Origin: Prolixibacter bellariivorans ATCC BAA-1284
GTDB taxonomy: Bacteria; Bacteroidota; Bacteroidia; Bacteroidales; Prolixibacteraceae
NCBI RefSeq assembly: GCF_000621705.1
Contig: NZ_JHXO01000008.1
Span: 62,001-126,000, forward strand
Direction: 5' to 3'
DNA: 64,000 nucleotides
Position numbers and translations under genes: made by a program. The notes under the pieces were generated by a model that worked only from the letters and a program-made list of their open reading frames with translations, made no database searches and was not told where the DNA came from. This document shows, one piece after another, positions 35,203 to 43,884 of the stretch. Every line of letters starts with the position of its first letter. Within the stretch, counting starts at the first letter, position 1.

Positions 35203-35703
35203 ATGATGAAAGATTTGCTGCGTCAGCTGGAAAAAAAGATGGAAGCCCTGCCCCACCGTTGCTTCTTTAATGAAGCTGTGGGGTATGATGAACTAATGGA
35301 TTTTCTGGATCCGCAGCCTTTTCTCTTTCCATTGTCACACATGACTTTTTTACTGAATTACAACGGGGGCTTCATTTGTTCCGAAAAAATACAAAAGTTA
35401 TCGATAGAAACCGTGGCGTGGAACAGCAATCGTTTTCTCAGTATACATGAAATTGATGCAGCCTATAGTCGGATTCGTCACAAATTCAGCAAGAATGGAC
35501 CACAATTTGTTCCTTTCATGCAGGTTGAAAACAGCGAATACCTGGCCTTTACATATCCATACGAAGAGTATGAAAGTCCTGTTTATGATATCTGGCATGA
35601 AGCTTTTCCGAACGAATGGCTTCAACAGGAAGTATACTCCGGATTTGAAGAATTACTGGATGATTACATTCGAAACAATGGTATAATCGTTACCATAGGA
35701 TAA
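35203..35703 (+). CDS. SUKH (SMI1/KNR4)-like protein
   Basis: The 166-residue soluble protein has the SUKH-type core FLLNYNGGFICSEKIQ, the ISI.HEIDAAY-like FLSIHEIDAAYSRI, and an acidic end (GFEELLDDYIRNNG). SUKH proteins are usually immunity proteins or protein-interaction modules. Here it is the first gene of a cassette with E2-, JAB- and E1-like genes (44 bp before the next ATG), so it may act as a target adaptor or inhibitor. Assignment is by pattern only. Confidence 0.6.
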   Translation: MMKDLLRQLEKKMEALPHRCFFNEAVGYDELMDFLDPQPFLFPLSHMTFLLNYNGGFICSEKIQKLSIETVAWNSNRFLSIHEIDAAYSRIRHKFSKNGPQFVPFMQVENSEYLAFTYPYEEYESPVYDIWHEAFPNEWLQQEVYSGFEELLDDYIRNNGIIVTIG

Positions 35704-35747
35704 AAGAACCCGATACAAACCAAAATATCATCTTAAAACCTTCTATT

Positions 35748-36365
35748 ATGCCGACAATTAGAGATGCAGCGGAAGAAGCCCGCAAACGCTTGGCTGAAAA
35801 GCTAAAAAAAGGAGAAAAAGTAACCATCCGCTCCAACGGAGAGGTCGAAGCCGACGGGAAATCCGGCGATGGCATTGAGATCCCCAAAGGCAAACTGGCC
35901 TACCAGTGGTACGATAACGACCCGGATTTACTACAGGAAGAGAAGTTGGCCATGGCCCGGTTCTTTCCAAAGTTTAAAATGGAAAAGCTGGAAGACGGAC
36001 GGCTTTTCTGGCACGGAGCCGTAAAAACCAAGGTACTCAATCCGGATAACGAGTGGTACCTACAGGTTATTTATCAAAATAATCATCCTGACAACAGTAC
36101 GTATGGTGGCTCCATCCGGGTCTACTCAGTCGATCCCGATCTGGAGGAACTAGCGGCTGAAGTAGGAGGAATTCCTCACATGCTCCGCGACGAAAACAAT
36201 CATGTGTTTATTTGCACGGCCCGGCAAACCGATTTTCTGGCTTCGCCGGAAGAGAGCAGTTCTGCTGCCTCAGCGATTGCCTGGGCGGTGAAGTGGATTA
36301 CGGTGTTTGAACTATGGCTGGATAGCAAAGTAACCACTGAAGAGTTTCAATCACATACTTTTTAA
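35748..36365 (+). CDS. E2-like (prokaryotic UBC-fold) protein
   Basis: The 205-residue protein has a basic N-terminal helix (EEARKRLAEKLKKGEKV) followed by a UBC-like core. The core includes WYLQVIYQNNHPDNSTYGGS, IRVYSVDPDLEELAAEVGG, and IPHMLRDENNHVFICTAR with the candidate catalytic Cys156. A Trp-rich helix (AIAWAVKWITVFELWL) matches the end helix of bacterial E2 proteins. It would accept a ubiquitin-like or other activated carboxylate from the E1-like enzyme. The next gene, a JAB protease, starts 10 bp downstream. Confidence 0.72.
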   Translation: MPTIRDAAEEARKRLAEKLKKGEKVTIRSNGEVEADGKSGDGIEIPKGKLAYQWYDNDPDLLQEEKLAMARFFPKFKMEKLEDGRLFWHGAVKTKVLNPDNEWYLQVIYQNNHPDNSTYGGSIRVYSVDPDLEELAAEVGGIPHMLRDENNHVFICTARQTDFLASPEESSSAASAIAWAVKWITVFELWLDSKVTTEEFQSHTF

Positions 36366-36375
36366 TTAATCCTGA

Positions 36376-37206
36376 ATGGTATCCGCTGAAACACCTCGTG
36401 TTGTCTTTTCAACCGATGCGTTCAATACCATTATCACTGAAACACTGCACAAACATCCTGATGAGACCGGTGGAATTTTGCTGGGACAGGACGATGGCAG
36501 TATGTGGTATGTCATTGAATGTATCGAACCAGGTCCGGCAGCCATTTTCCGACCGCATTATTTCGAATACGATCACGACTTTGTGAATTATGTAGCACGG
36601 GCGCGTGCCCGGCGTTATCGTATTCCACTAAAACTGCTCGGTCTCTGGCACCGGCACCCCGGAAGCTTCGATCGTTTCAGCTCAACTGATGATGAAACGA
36701 ACAGGGCTTTTGCCGAAAAAAGAAGCCCTGGGGCCATATCGGGGCTGGTTAACATCGATCCCAATTTCCGGTTTACGCTGTACCATTTCGATGCCACACT
36801 CAAATATCGCAAAACGGAATATGAAGTGTCAGACGAAGGCATTCCGGCCTCATACCTGATGAAACGTTTCACCGGCAAGGAATACACGGAAGCCATCGGT
36901 AATGAACTCAAAAACCCCGAAAAACAATTACCCGAAGAATTGCTGGACATCCTGCTGTATGAAAACGAATTACTTCTGAAACAACGACTTTACACATGCT
37001 CTTTTCGTTACGAAGGCGAAGCCGTTTTGTATGATTGCCATCTGAAAGGCAAGCTGATTGGCAAATCATTGCCCGAAAACATTCACTGGAAACTAACAGG
37101 AACCAGTGGCCATTATTCCATCGAGACGGTCGATGGAAAGGATATACCCTATACCAAAGGATGTTTTCTGGAATACATAAACCGAAAAAGCAGCCTTTCG
37201 CATTAG
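36376..37206 (+). CDS. JAB/JAMM metalloprotease (deubiquitinase-like)
   Basis: The 276-residue protein carries a complete JAMM signature at residues 10-140: Glu30 in HPDETGG, His92 and His94 in LWHRHPG, then Ser102 and Asp105 in FSSTDDE. These ligands bind zinc and support isopeptidase activity. Residues 190-276 form a second small domain I do not recognise (YTCSFRYEGEAVLYDCHLKG). It is expected to remove or process the modifier attached by the E1/E2-like pair. It is 19 bp from the E1-like gene. Confidence 0.88.
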   Translation: MVSAETPRVVFSTDAFNTIITETLHKHPDETGGILLGQDDGSMWYVIECIEPGPAAIFRPHYFEYDHDFVNYVARARARRYRIPLKLLGLWHRHPGSFDRFSSTDDETNRAFAEKRSPGAISGLVNIDPNFRFTLYHFDATLKYRKTEYEVSDEGIPASYLMKRFTGKEYTEAIGNELKNPEKQLPEELLDILLYENELLLKQRLYTCSFRYEGEAVLYDCHLKGKLIGKSLPENIHWKLTGTSGHYSIETVDGKDIPYTKGCFLEYINRKSSLSH

Positions 37207-37224
37207 CCTATAAAACCGATTCGT

Positions 37225-38598
37225 ATGAAAATACCCCAAAGCAAACTCAGCCGGAAACAACGGCGTCAAAAGCTTAGCAAGCTAGCTTCTCCAACTACAG
37301 AAGCATTAAAAGCCAGGGTTTATACTCCGCCGCTACCCCAAAAACGCCTTAGTGAAGATTTAAGCCTCGTGGGTTATTTTTTCCCGGAAACGGCCGTGAG
37401 CAATATTGTCGATTTTGCGCCCTTTGGAAACAGTTCTTCCGCTCTTCTCTATCCGTTTTTCAACCGAATCGGAGCCAACGAAATCGGTTTATGGATGGGG
37501 CCGGATACACAGAAGTTGGTATACTCCCGTTTTCAATCGCCCATTTCAGAACTTCTCATGAAATACCCAATGGAGCTCATCGGATTTTTAGTGGAACAGG
37601 ATAATTACTGGGCTCTTTTATCCACTAATGAGCGCATCCTGGGCTTTCAGGAAGAAAATGAAACCTGCTTTTTTCGTTATGTTTCCGATCAGTTCACCCC
37701 TTGTGAAACCATTCCCTACACACTGGAATTAGATGTTTTTTCGCGAAATACCGGCATTCTGGAGACTTCCGTCATGAAAAACAGAAAGGCAATTATTTCA
37801 GGGTGTGGTTCAGTGGGAAGCCTGGTCGCCCTGGAATTAGCCCGGGCTGGAGTTGGTCATTTTTTGCTGGTTGACAATGACACACTTGATTACGCCAATA
37901 TTTGCCGGCATCAATGCAACATCGCCGATGTCGGCAGGTACAAAACCGCAGCGGTAGCCGATCGTATCCATCTCATTAATCCAGGTGCCGATGTTCAACA
38001 GGAATGTACCATAATTGAAAACGTACCCGGAAAAACTTTCGAGGCATTCTGTACACCCGATACCATTATTGTTGGTTGCGCCGATAACCGGCAAGGCGAT
38101 CTTTATGCCAGTAAACTGGCCACCTATTATGGTTTCCCGATGGTGAGTATTGGTTTTTGGGAACGGGCTTTTGCCGGCGAGATATTTTACTGGTATCCCG
38201 AAAATGAAAATCTGGCTTGCTATCACTGTTTTACTAATGCATTAGGCGAATTGTCAGGAAGGCAATCGGTGAACCGGCGATTTTACACGACGGAAGAAGA
38301 TTTAACGAAAGTTCATTTCATGCCGGGTATTTCCGCCGATATCAGTTTCGTGACGAATATTGGCATCAAGATCTCGCTTGATTTGCTGAACAGAAACGAC
38401 GAAACGTATATTCCCAGAGTCCTGGATAATTTAACTCAGTTTACACTGGTAGCGAACACTAACAAACCCGAAATAGGCGGAAAACAGGCAGAAATGTTTT
38501 CCTATCCGCTTCAGGTTACCACCAGCATCGAAGTGCAAAAGCGGTCGGAATGTCCCTATTGTGGAAACTCAACTGTTAGTCATGACCATTGGGCCTGA
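37225..38598 (+). CDS. ThiF/E1-like adenylating enzyme
   Basis: The 457-residue protein has an N-terminal domain of unknown type (1-180) and a ThiF/MoeB/E1 Rossmann core. The core has nucleotide loop GCGSVGS at 193-199, LLVDNDTLDYANICRHQ for ATP/Mg binding, and GCADNRQGDLYASKLA. Zinc-type cysteine pairs are in ACYHCF and the C-terminal CPYCGNS. It should adenylate a C-terminal carboxylate and pass it to the E2-like protein. Its 3' end overlaps the next gene by 17 bp. No ubiquitin-like protein gene was identified nearby. Confidence 0.88.
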   Translation: MKIPQSKLSRKQRRQKLSKLASPTTEALKARVYTPPLPQKRLSEDLSLVGYFFPETAVSNIVDFAPFGNSSSALLYPFFNRIGANEIGLWMGPDTQKLVYSRFQSPISELLMKYPMELIGFLVEQDNYWALLSTNERILGFQEENETCFFRYVSDQFTPCETIPYTLELDVFSRNTGILETSVMKNRKAIISGCGSVGSLVALELARAGVGHFLLVDNDTLDYANICRHQCNIADVGRYKTAAVADRIHLINPGADVQQECTIIENVPGKTFEAFCTPDTIIVGCADNRQGDLYASKLATYYGFPMVSIGFWERAFAGEIFYWYPENENLACYHCFTNALGELSGRQSVNRRFYTTEEDLTKVHFMPGISADISFVTNIGIKISLDLLNRNDETYIPRVLDNLTQFTLVANTNKPEIGGKQAEMFSYPLQVTTSIEVQKRSECPYCGNSTVSHDHWA

Positions 38599-39037
38599 CG
38601 GAAGAATCATTCGGAGAAACGTCCGACGGGTAACACCGGTTAACACTTACCATCCCGAGGAGAACCTGGGATTTATCATGAGTTATTTGGTGCTGGTGTT
38701 TCTCTCCATCGCTTTTGTCGTTGCTTTTGTGATTTTGGGATGGTTGGGCGACCTGATTCTGAACTGGACCTGGTGGACGGCTTCTAATTTTGGTACCGTT
38801 GGCACGCTCATTAATTTCCTCATTTTCCCGATTTATATCTCCGGTGTAATCGAAGGACTTTACTACGGGAACCGATTCCGATATAAACTTTACGCGTTCA
38901 TTTATGGCTTCATCACCATAGCCATCCCGCAAACACTGGATCAATTGAATGATGCCGAATTTAACTGGATGCAATACGGATGGGCACTGGGATACGGATT
39001 GTATTGCCTGTGGCTGGCACTGAAAATGGCCGACTAA
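38582..39037 (+). CDS. Cassette membrane protein
   Basis: From the ATG at 38582 (a GTG at 38561 is the longer choice) there are 151 residues. The N-terminus MTIGPDGRIIRRNVRRV is polar and basic and precedes three or four membrane segments (YLVLVFLSIAFVVAFVILGW, TLINFLIFPIYISGVI, YAFIYGFITIAIPQ, YGLYCLWLAL). It overlaps the E1-like gene, so it belongs to the cassette. It could be the target or anchor of the modification system. No family is recognised. Confidence 0.7.
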   Translation: MTIGPDGRIIRRNVRRVTPVNTYHPEENLGFIMSYLVLVFLSIAFVVAFVILGWLGDLILNWTWWTASNFGTVGTLINFLIFPIYISGVIEGLYYGNRFRYKLYAFIYGFITIAIPQTLDQLNDAEFNWMQYGWALGYGLYCLWLALKMAD

Positions 39038-39059
39038 CCGCTAATATTGAATTTGAAAC

Positions 39060-39090
39060 ACATGATCATCCACATGATCATCCACATTAT
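39060..39090 (+). repeat. Short tandem repeat, 12-bp unit
   Basis: ACATGATCATCC occurs twice in tandem, plus a partial third copy, between the membrane-protein and zinc-ribbon genes. The short ORFs over it look spurious. Confidence 0.75.
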
Positions 39091-39244
39091 CTCCAAAGTA
39101 ACCGGCAAGTGCAATATGAGGTGCCATTACCGGGTTAGTTGCGAAAGATTCCCTGAACACGATTTCGATGCATTCGACGACTCCGAGGTTCGTTCCACTC
39201 AACAACCACCTCACACACCTAACGAATTTATTTAAGCTTGAAGT

Positions 39245-40006
39245 ATGATACTCGAACCTGTAACGATTCAATGTCCGCATTGTGGATTAATCTCGCGACA
39301 TTATCAGGTAATGTCCGGAACCATATTCGACTCGGAGACATTTACCGACGGAAAAACCGATGTAATTAGCGGAGCCTATGGCAAAGATCCATTTCTGATT
39401 CGTTGCCGGCGATGTCAAGGATTCTATTTCTTTGGCGATCATATCAATGAACAAAAAGAAGACTTCGACGATCTTCCCGGACTCGATTATGAAGAACATT
39501 ATCTGGAGAAGGAAGATTATCATGAAGCGCTGCAACAGATAAATCAACTTTCTCCCGAAAGGGAAAAATGGTTACGAACACTGCTTTGGTGGGCGATTAA
39601 CGATCTCATCCGAAATAACGCTGGCTGGGGCAAACGGCGCAGCAAGATTTTGGAATTTGTAAATTTTATTCTCAAACCATTGCAGAAAGTTAAATGGTTG
39701 CATTACAGTTATCCGGAATACCGAAAATGGCTGAGCGCAAAAAATGATAATATGCGGCGCTTGCTCCAATTACTCGATCCGGTCAACGATATAAATGACG
39801 CCTGCCTCTCGGTCGAAATTCACCGCGAGCTGGCAGCGTTTTCACTTGCCCGGCAACAGCTGAAAATGATTTCGCCCAAAAATTGCCATGCCTTTTATCG
39901 GACTCAGAAACGATTGCTAAGACATCGCGACCGGTTTGTCCGGAAAATCAACTACTCCCCTGTGCATAACACACAGCAGGAAGTAGTTCTGGTTACCGGC
40001 GAATGA
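39245..40006 (+). CDS. Zinc-ribbon protein, last gene of the ubiquitin-like cassette
   Basis: The 253-residue soluble protein has four cysteines in two CxxC pairs near the N-terminus (QCPHCGLIS and RCRRCQGFYF), forming a probable zinc ribbon. The rest is helical and basic (WLRTLLWWAINDLIRNNAGW, FYRTQKRLLRHRDRFVRK) with Trp- and Arg-rich stretches. No family is recognised. Its position on the same strand about 200 bp after the membrane protein makes membership of the cassette likely but not certain. Confidence 0.62.
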   Translation: MILEPVTIQCPHCGLISRHYQVMSGTIFDSETFTDGKTDVISGAYGKDPFLIRCRRCQGFYFFGDHINEQKEDFDDLPGLDYEEHYLEKEDYHEALQQINQLSPEREKWLRTLLWWAINDLIRNNAGWGKRRSKILEFVNFILKPLQKVKWLHYSYPEYRKWLSAKNDNMRRLLQLLDPVNDINDACLSVEIHRELAAFSLARQQLKMISPKNCHAFYRTQKRLLRHRDRFVRKINYSPVHNTQQEVVLVTGE

Positions 40007-40015
40007 ACTTTTTTT

Positions 40016-42487
40016 TTAGCGTGAACGCCTACCCCAGTGTTTGTAATTCCGGAACCGCACATTGGAGTGGTCCAGTACTTTCAGCATTTGTACTTTCAAC
40101 GCATCGGTAATAACCAGTTCCAGCAAAGCGTAACCCCAAATCAACGCGGCCAGTTTCCAACCCATTGCCGGCATCAAAAAACCATTCACCGTAATCAGCG
40201 TAGCGACAATTTGCGTACTGATAATAGCCAGCAACAGGGCTTTGGATGGTTTCACCGACCAGAAGTGACCTTTGGTTCGGGCCATGAATACCGTCAATTG
40301 TCCGGCTACCGATAACTTCAGATAAATGAAAGGTTGCAGAACCGCATTGCTCAAATGCAACATCTCTTTCCCGATGAACAACATTCCGAACGTGAAAAGT
40401 ACACCAATCAGGCCAAGGAATGTGGCGATACCTAATGTGGTACGCATATTCCATTTGTCCGGTGTGCGGGAGTATTTCACATTGTCGACGGCAATGGTCA
40501 TAATCGGCGCATCATTCAGCAATGCCAGCAAAACAATCATCAATGCCGAAACCGGGTAAAAGTTGAAAGCAATGATGGACAACGTAATGAACAACAGCAC
40601 ACGAATGGTTTCAGCAATCCGGTAAATGGAATAGTTATTCATGCGCTGGAAAATCTTCCGGCTCTCTTTAATCGCATCAATAATAACCGACAAGCCAGGT
40701 TTCGTTAGGACAATCGATGCAGCTGACTTAGCAGCATCGGTCGCTCCGGCAACAGCAATTCCCACATCTGCTTTCTTTAGTGCAGGAGCGTCATTTACAC
40801 CGTCACCGGTCATCCCCACGATGTGATCGTTGTTTTGGAGGATTTCCACAATGTGGTATTTGTGTTCCGGGAAAACCTGCGCAAAACCGTTCGATTCTTC
40901 AATCTCTTTTAACGCCACGCGATCGGACTTTTGCATGATGGCATCTACCCCTTTGATATTCGTTTTCAGACCAACCATGCTAGCGGTCTCTTTCGCGATA
41001 GCCGTATGGTCGCCGGTGATCATCTTCACCTCTACTCCCATCTCCTGAGCCGTTTTAATCGTTTCAGCCGAATCTTCTCGGGGCGGATCGTACAATGGAA
41101 TCATCCCAGCATACGTCCAGTTCCCACGTTTATCGGTGCGCGCAACACCCAGGGCACGGTATCCTTTTTCAGCGAAAGCCTCCACCTGATTATTCACCTG
41201 CTCTTCCACCTTTTCGGGATGTTTCATCAACGAAAGGATAGCCTGTGGGGCGCCTTTGGCCACCTGAAAAGTAGATGAACCCTCCTTCACGGTCGACTCG
41301 GTGTGTTTGATGACCGGATCGAAAGGCTTGAAATCAGTTACCTCAAGTTCATTTAAAGTATTTTTATTGGTTTCATCAGCCAGCGTATGCTCGATAATGG
41401 CACTGTCAATGGGGTCGTGATCTTCCTCACTGGAAGCTAAGGTGCCCAGTACGAGTACATCATTGCCGGTGAATTTATCAAAGGGAACCACCTCTGCCAA
41501 CGTCAGCTCATTTTTAGTGATAGTTCCGGTTTTATCTGAACAGAGAATATCCATCCCAGCCATCTCCTCAATGGATGCCAATCGACTAACAATGGCCTCC
41601 TTCCGCGCAAGCGCCGAAGCTCCAACCGCCATCGTGACCGAAAGCACCGCCGGCATAGCCGCTGGAATCGCAGCTACCATTAACACCAGGGCAAACTGGA
41701 TAAAATGCAGCATGCTTTCTCCCCGGAAGAGGGAAACGATAAAAATGAGTGAAACTAACACGAAAGCGAAAACAATCAAGTAATTACCGATTTTAATCAC
41801 CGCCCGCTGGAAGTGACTGGTTGTTTTAGCTTCCTGAACCAGTTTGGCGGTTTTGCCAAAAAAGGTATTCATACCGGTCGCAGTCACAATCCCATTCATC
41901 TCGCCTTGCTTTACCACTGCACCGGAATAAGCCATATCCGACGACTTTTTCTCTACCGGTAATGATTCACCGGTCAGGGACGACTCATCCAACTGCAGGT
42001 AGTCACCCTTGGTCAACTTCGCATCGGCCGGCACCACATCTCCCAGCCGCAACCGAATGATATCGCCGGGAACTAATTGGCCGGCTGGAATTTCCTGCCA
42101 TTTTCCGTCACGGATAACCCTGGATTTTAACGCCAGTTTCTTCTTCAGCAATTCAATGGCGTTATCAGCCTTATGCTCCTGCCAAAAGCCAACCACGGCA
42201 TTCAGCACCAACAATGTGGAAATAATCCAAAAGTCTTCCCAGTGATGAATCACCGCCGAGAGGATAGCAGCAATCTCAATCATCCAGGGAATGGGGCCCC
42301 AGAAGCTTCTGAGAAATTTGACGATAGGATGTTGTTTGTGTTCATTTAAACTGTTTGGCCCGTATTGACTCAATCGCTTGGTAGCTTCTTCGGAGGACAA
42401 GCCTTTTTCGGAAGTTTGGAGCTTCTCCTTTAGTTCATCAATGGTCAGATTATTAAATTCCGGTTCCACTGTATTGTTTCCGTTCAT
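40016..42487 (-). CDS. Plasma-membrane proton-efflux P-type ATPase
   Basis: This 823-residue P3A-type ATPase has an N-terminal cation-ATPase domain (LSSEEATKRLSQYGPNSL), an actuator loop LDESSLTGESLPV, and the phosphorylated Asp318 in CSDKTGTITKNELTL. The hinge is MTGDGVNDAPALKKADVGIAV. About ten membrane segments are visible. The length is slightly shorter than fungal enzymes. It pumps protons (or another cation) out of the cell. It is transcribed divergently from arfB. Confidence 0.93.
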   Translation of the reverse strand: MNGNNTVEPEFNNLTIDELKEKLQTSEKGLSSEEATKRLSQYGPNSLNEHKQHPIVKFLRSFWGPIPWMIEIAAILSAVIHHWEDFWIISTLLVLNAVVGFWQEHKADNAIELLKKKLALKSRVIRDGKWQEIPAGQLVPGDIIRLRLGDVVPADAKLTKGDYLQLDESSLTGESLPVEKKSSDMAYSGAVVKQGEMNGIVTATGMNTFFGKTAKLVQEAKTTSHFQRAVIKIGNYLIVFAFVLVSLIFIVSLFRGESMLHFIQFALVLMVAAIPAAMPAVLSVTMAVGASALARKEAIVSRLASIEEMAGMDILCSDKTGTITKNELTLAEVVPFDKFTGNDVLVLGTLASSEEDHDPIDSAIIEHTLADETNKNTLNELEVTDFKPFDPVIKHTESTVKEGSSTFQVAKGAPQAILSLMKHPEKVEEQVNNQVEAFAEKGYRALGVARTDKRGNWTYAGMIPLYDPPREDSAETIKTAQEMGVEVKMITGDHTAIAKETASMVGLKTNIKGVDAIMQKSDRVALKEIEESNGFAQVFPEHKYHIVEILQNNDHIVGMTGDGVNDAPALKKADVGIAVAGATDAAKSAASIVLTKPGLSVIIDAIKESRKIFQRMNNYSIYRIAETIRVLLFITLSIIAFNFYPVSALMIVLLALLNDAPIMTIAVDNVKYSRTPDKWNMRTTLGIATFLGLIGVLFTFGMLFIGKEMLHLSNAVLQPFIYLKLSVAGQLTVFMARTKGHFWSVKPSKALLLAIISTQIVATLITVNGFLMPAMGWKLAALIWGYALLELVITDALKVQMLKVLDHSNVRFRNYKHWGRRSR

Positions 42488-42675
42488 AAGACATTCATTT
42501 TAAAACAATAGAAAAACAATTTGCCCGAATAACAAGTTTACATCGACCAGTTTAAAAAACATTAATAGAATCGAATTATTGTTAAATTAGAAATAAGCTA
42601 CCGGAGGAAAACAAAAGAATTCTTGCTACGAATCATCAAACGAACCATTATCTTTGCCAACAAATCAGCAGTATC

Positions 42676-43083
42676 ATGTTATCCCATCGCAATTTCATAG
42701 CGGAACTAAAATTTAGTGCTTCACGAAGCAGCGGAGCAGGTGGGCAAAATGTAAATAAGGTAAACACAAAAGTGGAATTGCGCTTCCACGTCGAGTCATC
42801 GGTATTGTTATCGCCGGAAGAGAAAAGCGTATTGATGCGCAAATTAGCGAACCGGATTAACAAGGAAGGAGAACTGATACTGACTGAACAGAACGAACGT
42901 TCGCAACTGAAAAACAAGGAAAAAGTAATCGATCGGTTCTATCGTCTCATCAATCGGGCACTAACTCCGCAAAAAAAAAGGAGAGCTACCCGCCCAACAA
43001 TGGCCTCGCGCCGCCGGAGATTAGAAACGAAGAAACAACATTCGGAGAAAAAATCGAGGCGACAAAATCCTCGTTTAGACTAA
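42676..43083 (+). CDS. arfB: Alternative ribosome-rescue factor ArfB (YaeJ)
   Basis: The 135-residue single GGQ-domain hydrolase has the GGQ motif in SGAGGQNVNKVNTKVELRF. Its Lys/Arg-rich C-terminal tail (KKRRATRPTMASRRRRLETKKQ) enters the empty mRNA channel of stalled ribosomes. The length is normal. It releases peptides from ribosomes lacking a stop codon. The first structured RNA repeat begins shortly after its stop. Confidence 0.93.
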   Translation: MLSHRNFIAELKFSASRSSGAGGQNVNKVNTKVELRFHVESSVLLSPEEKSVLMRKLANRINKEGELILTEQNERSQLKNKEKVIDRFYRLINRALTPQKKRRATRPTMASRRRRLETKKQHSEKKSRRQNPRLD

Positions 43084-43239
43084 ATTATCGAATTAGAGCC
43101 TGAAATCCCGAACTAAAACCCCCACGGATAAAGGCATGAAGACACTTACTAACAATTGTTGATATCTCCTGTTCGTTTTTCGTTGATTTTGTTTTGCCAA
43201 AAACACTTGCCTGATAAATAAAACATTGTAATTTGCATA

Positions 43240-43770
43240 CATCAGGTGAGCGATAAAAAGGTCGCGCCAGAAACAAGGAGAAGAAAAAAGCCACTTAATT
43301 GAGGCTCGATTCCGATCGTTCAGGTTGCAAAACCTGCTTGTTGAAGGAGCTGAAGCCTGGAAAGCGAACGGAGTAACATCCAATCGAACTACCAGTCGGT
43401 CACAGATAAACGGAAACGTTCATTCTAAAACTGAATCTCAAGACTCTGCGGCAGCAACTCCGGTTAATGCCTGCAGAAAGAAGTTGGAAAAAAGGATTTA
43501 TTTCCCGTTCCATTTCATCGACTGTCAGACGGTTCTTCGGAACAAGAAAACAGAGATAGTCTGAAAGATGCTTCGTCCGGGAAGGTATTCTTCGGGATAT
43601 CGAATGGACAGCTTGAAGATGACGCTGTAACAGGTGTCGTACAAAAGCCACAGGTTATATGAAAGTCTTCGGATGATTATGTAGCCAACCACAATAACCG
43701 TAACCTGACACTGTGAAGTGTAAACTTCAACAGCGAAATGGGAACTATTCCTCCGAATGGTTCCCATTTG
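43240..43770 (+). ncRNA. Candidate structured RNA, copy 1
   Basis: This is one of two related DNA segments (about 43150-43775 here). A promoter-like block (TTGCC, then TAATTTGC at 43229-43236) precedes it. A 15-bp hairpin (43736-43750 with 43755-43769) closes it. No conserved reading frame runs through. Structure signs are CAGGTT-GCAA-AACCTG (GNRA loop), a GAAGT-GTAA-ACTTC hairpin, and stems capped by TTCG. Comparison with copy 2 shows paired changes in a helix around a conserved TGTAACAG loop (GACGC/GTGTC here, GATGT/ACATT there). The RNA family is not recognised. Confidence 0.72.
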
Positions 43771-43884
43771 TGTATTATAGCCTCACCCGTCCCTCCCCCC
43801 TTTGGTTTTTATTATCTATCTCATTTATCTCTCCCACTATCTCCTTTTTTTCTATTTTCGCTGCAAAAACATGCTAATTCAGTC

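Noticed and set aside
39041-39280. Small ORFs between the membrane protein and zinc-ribbon genes
   Set aside because: They are made largely of the 12-bp ATGATC repeat and show no domain-like pattern.
43093-43651. Short ORFs on both strands over RNA copy 1 (and the matching ones near 45302-46016)
   Set aside because: Frames are not conserved between the two copies, and differences between the copies preserve base pairing, not protein sequence.
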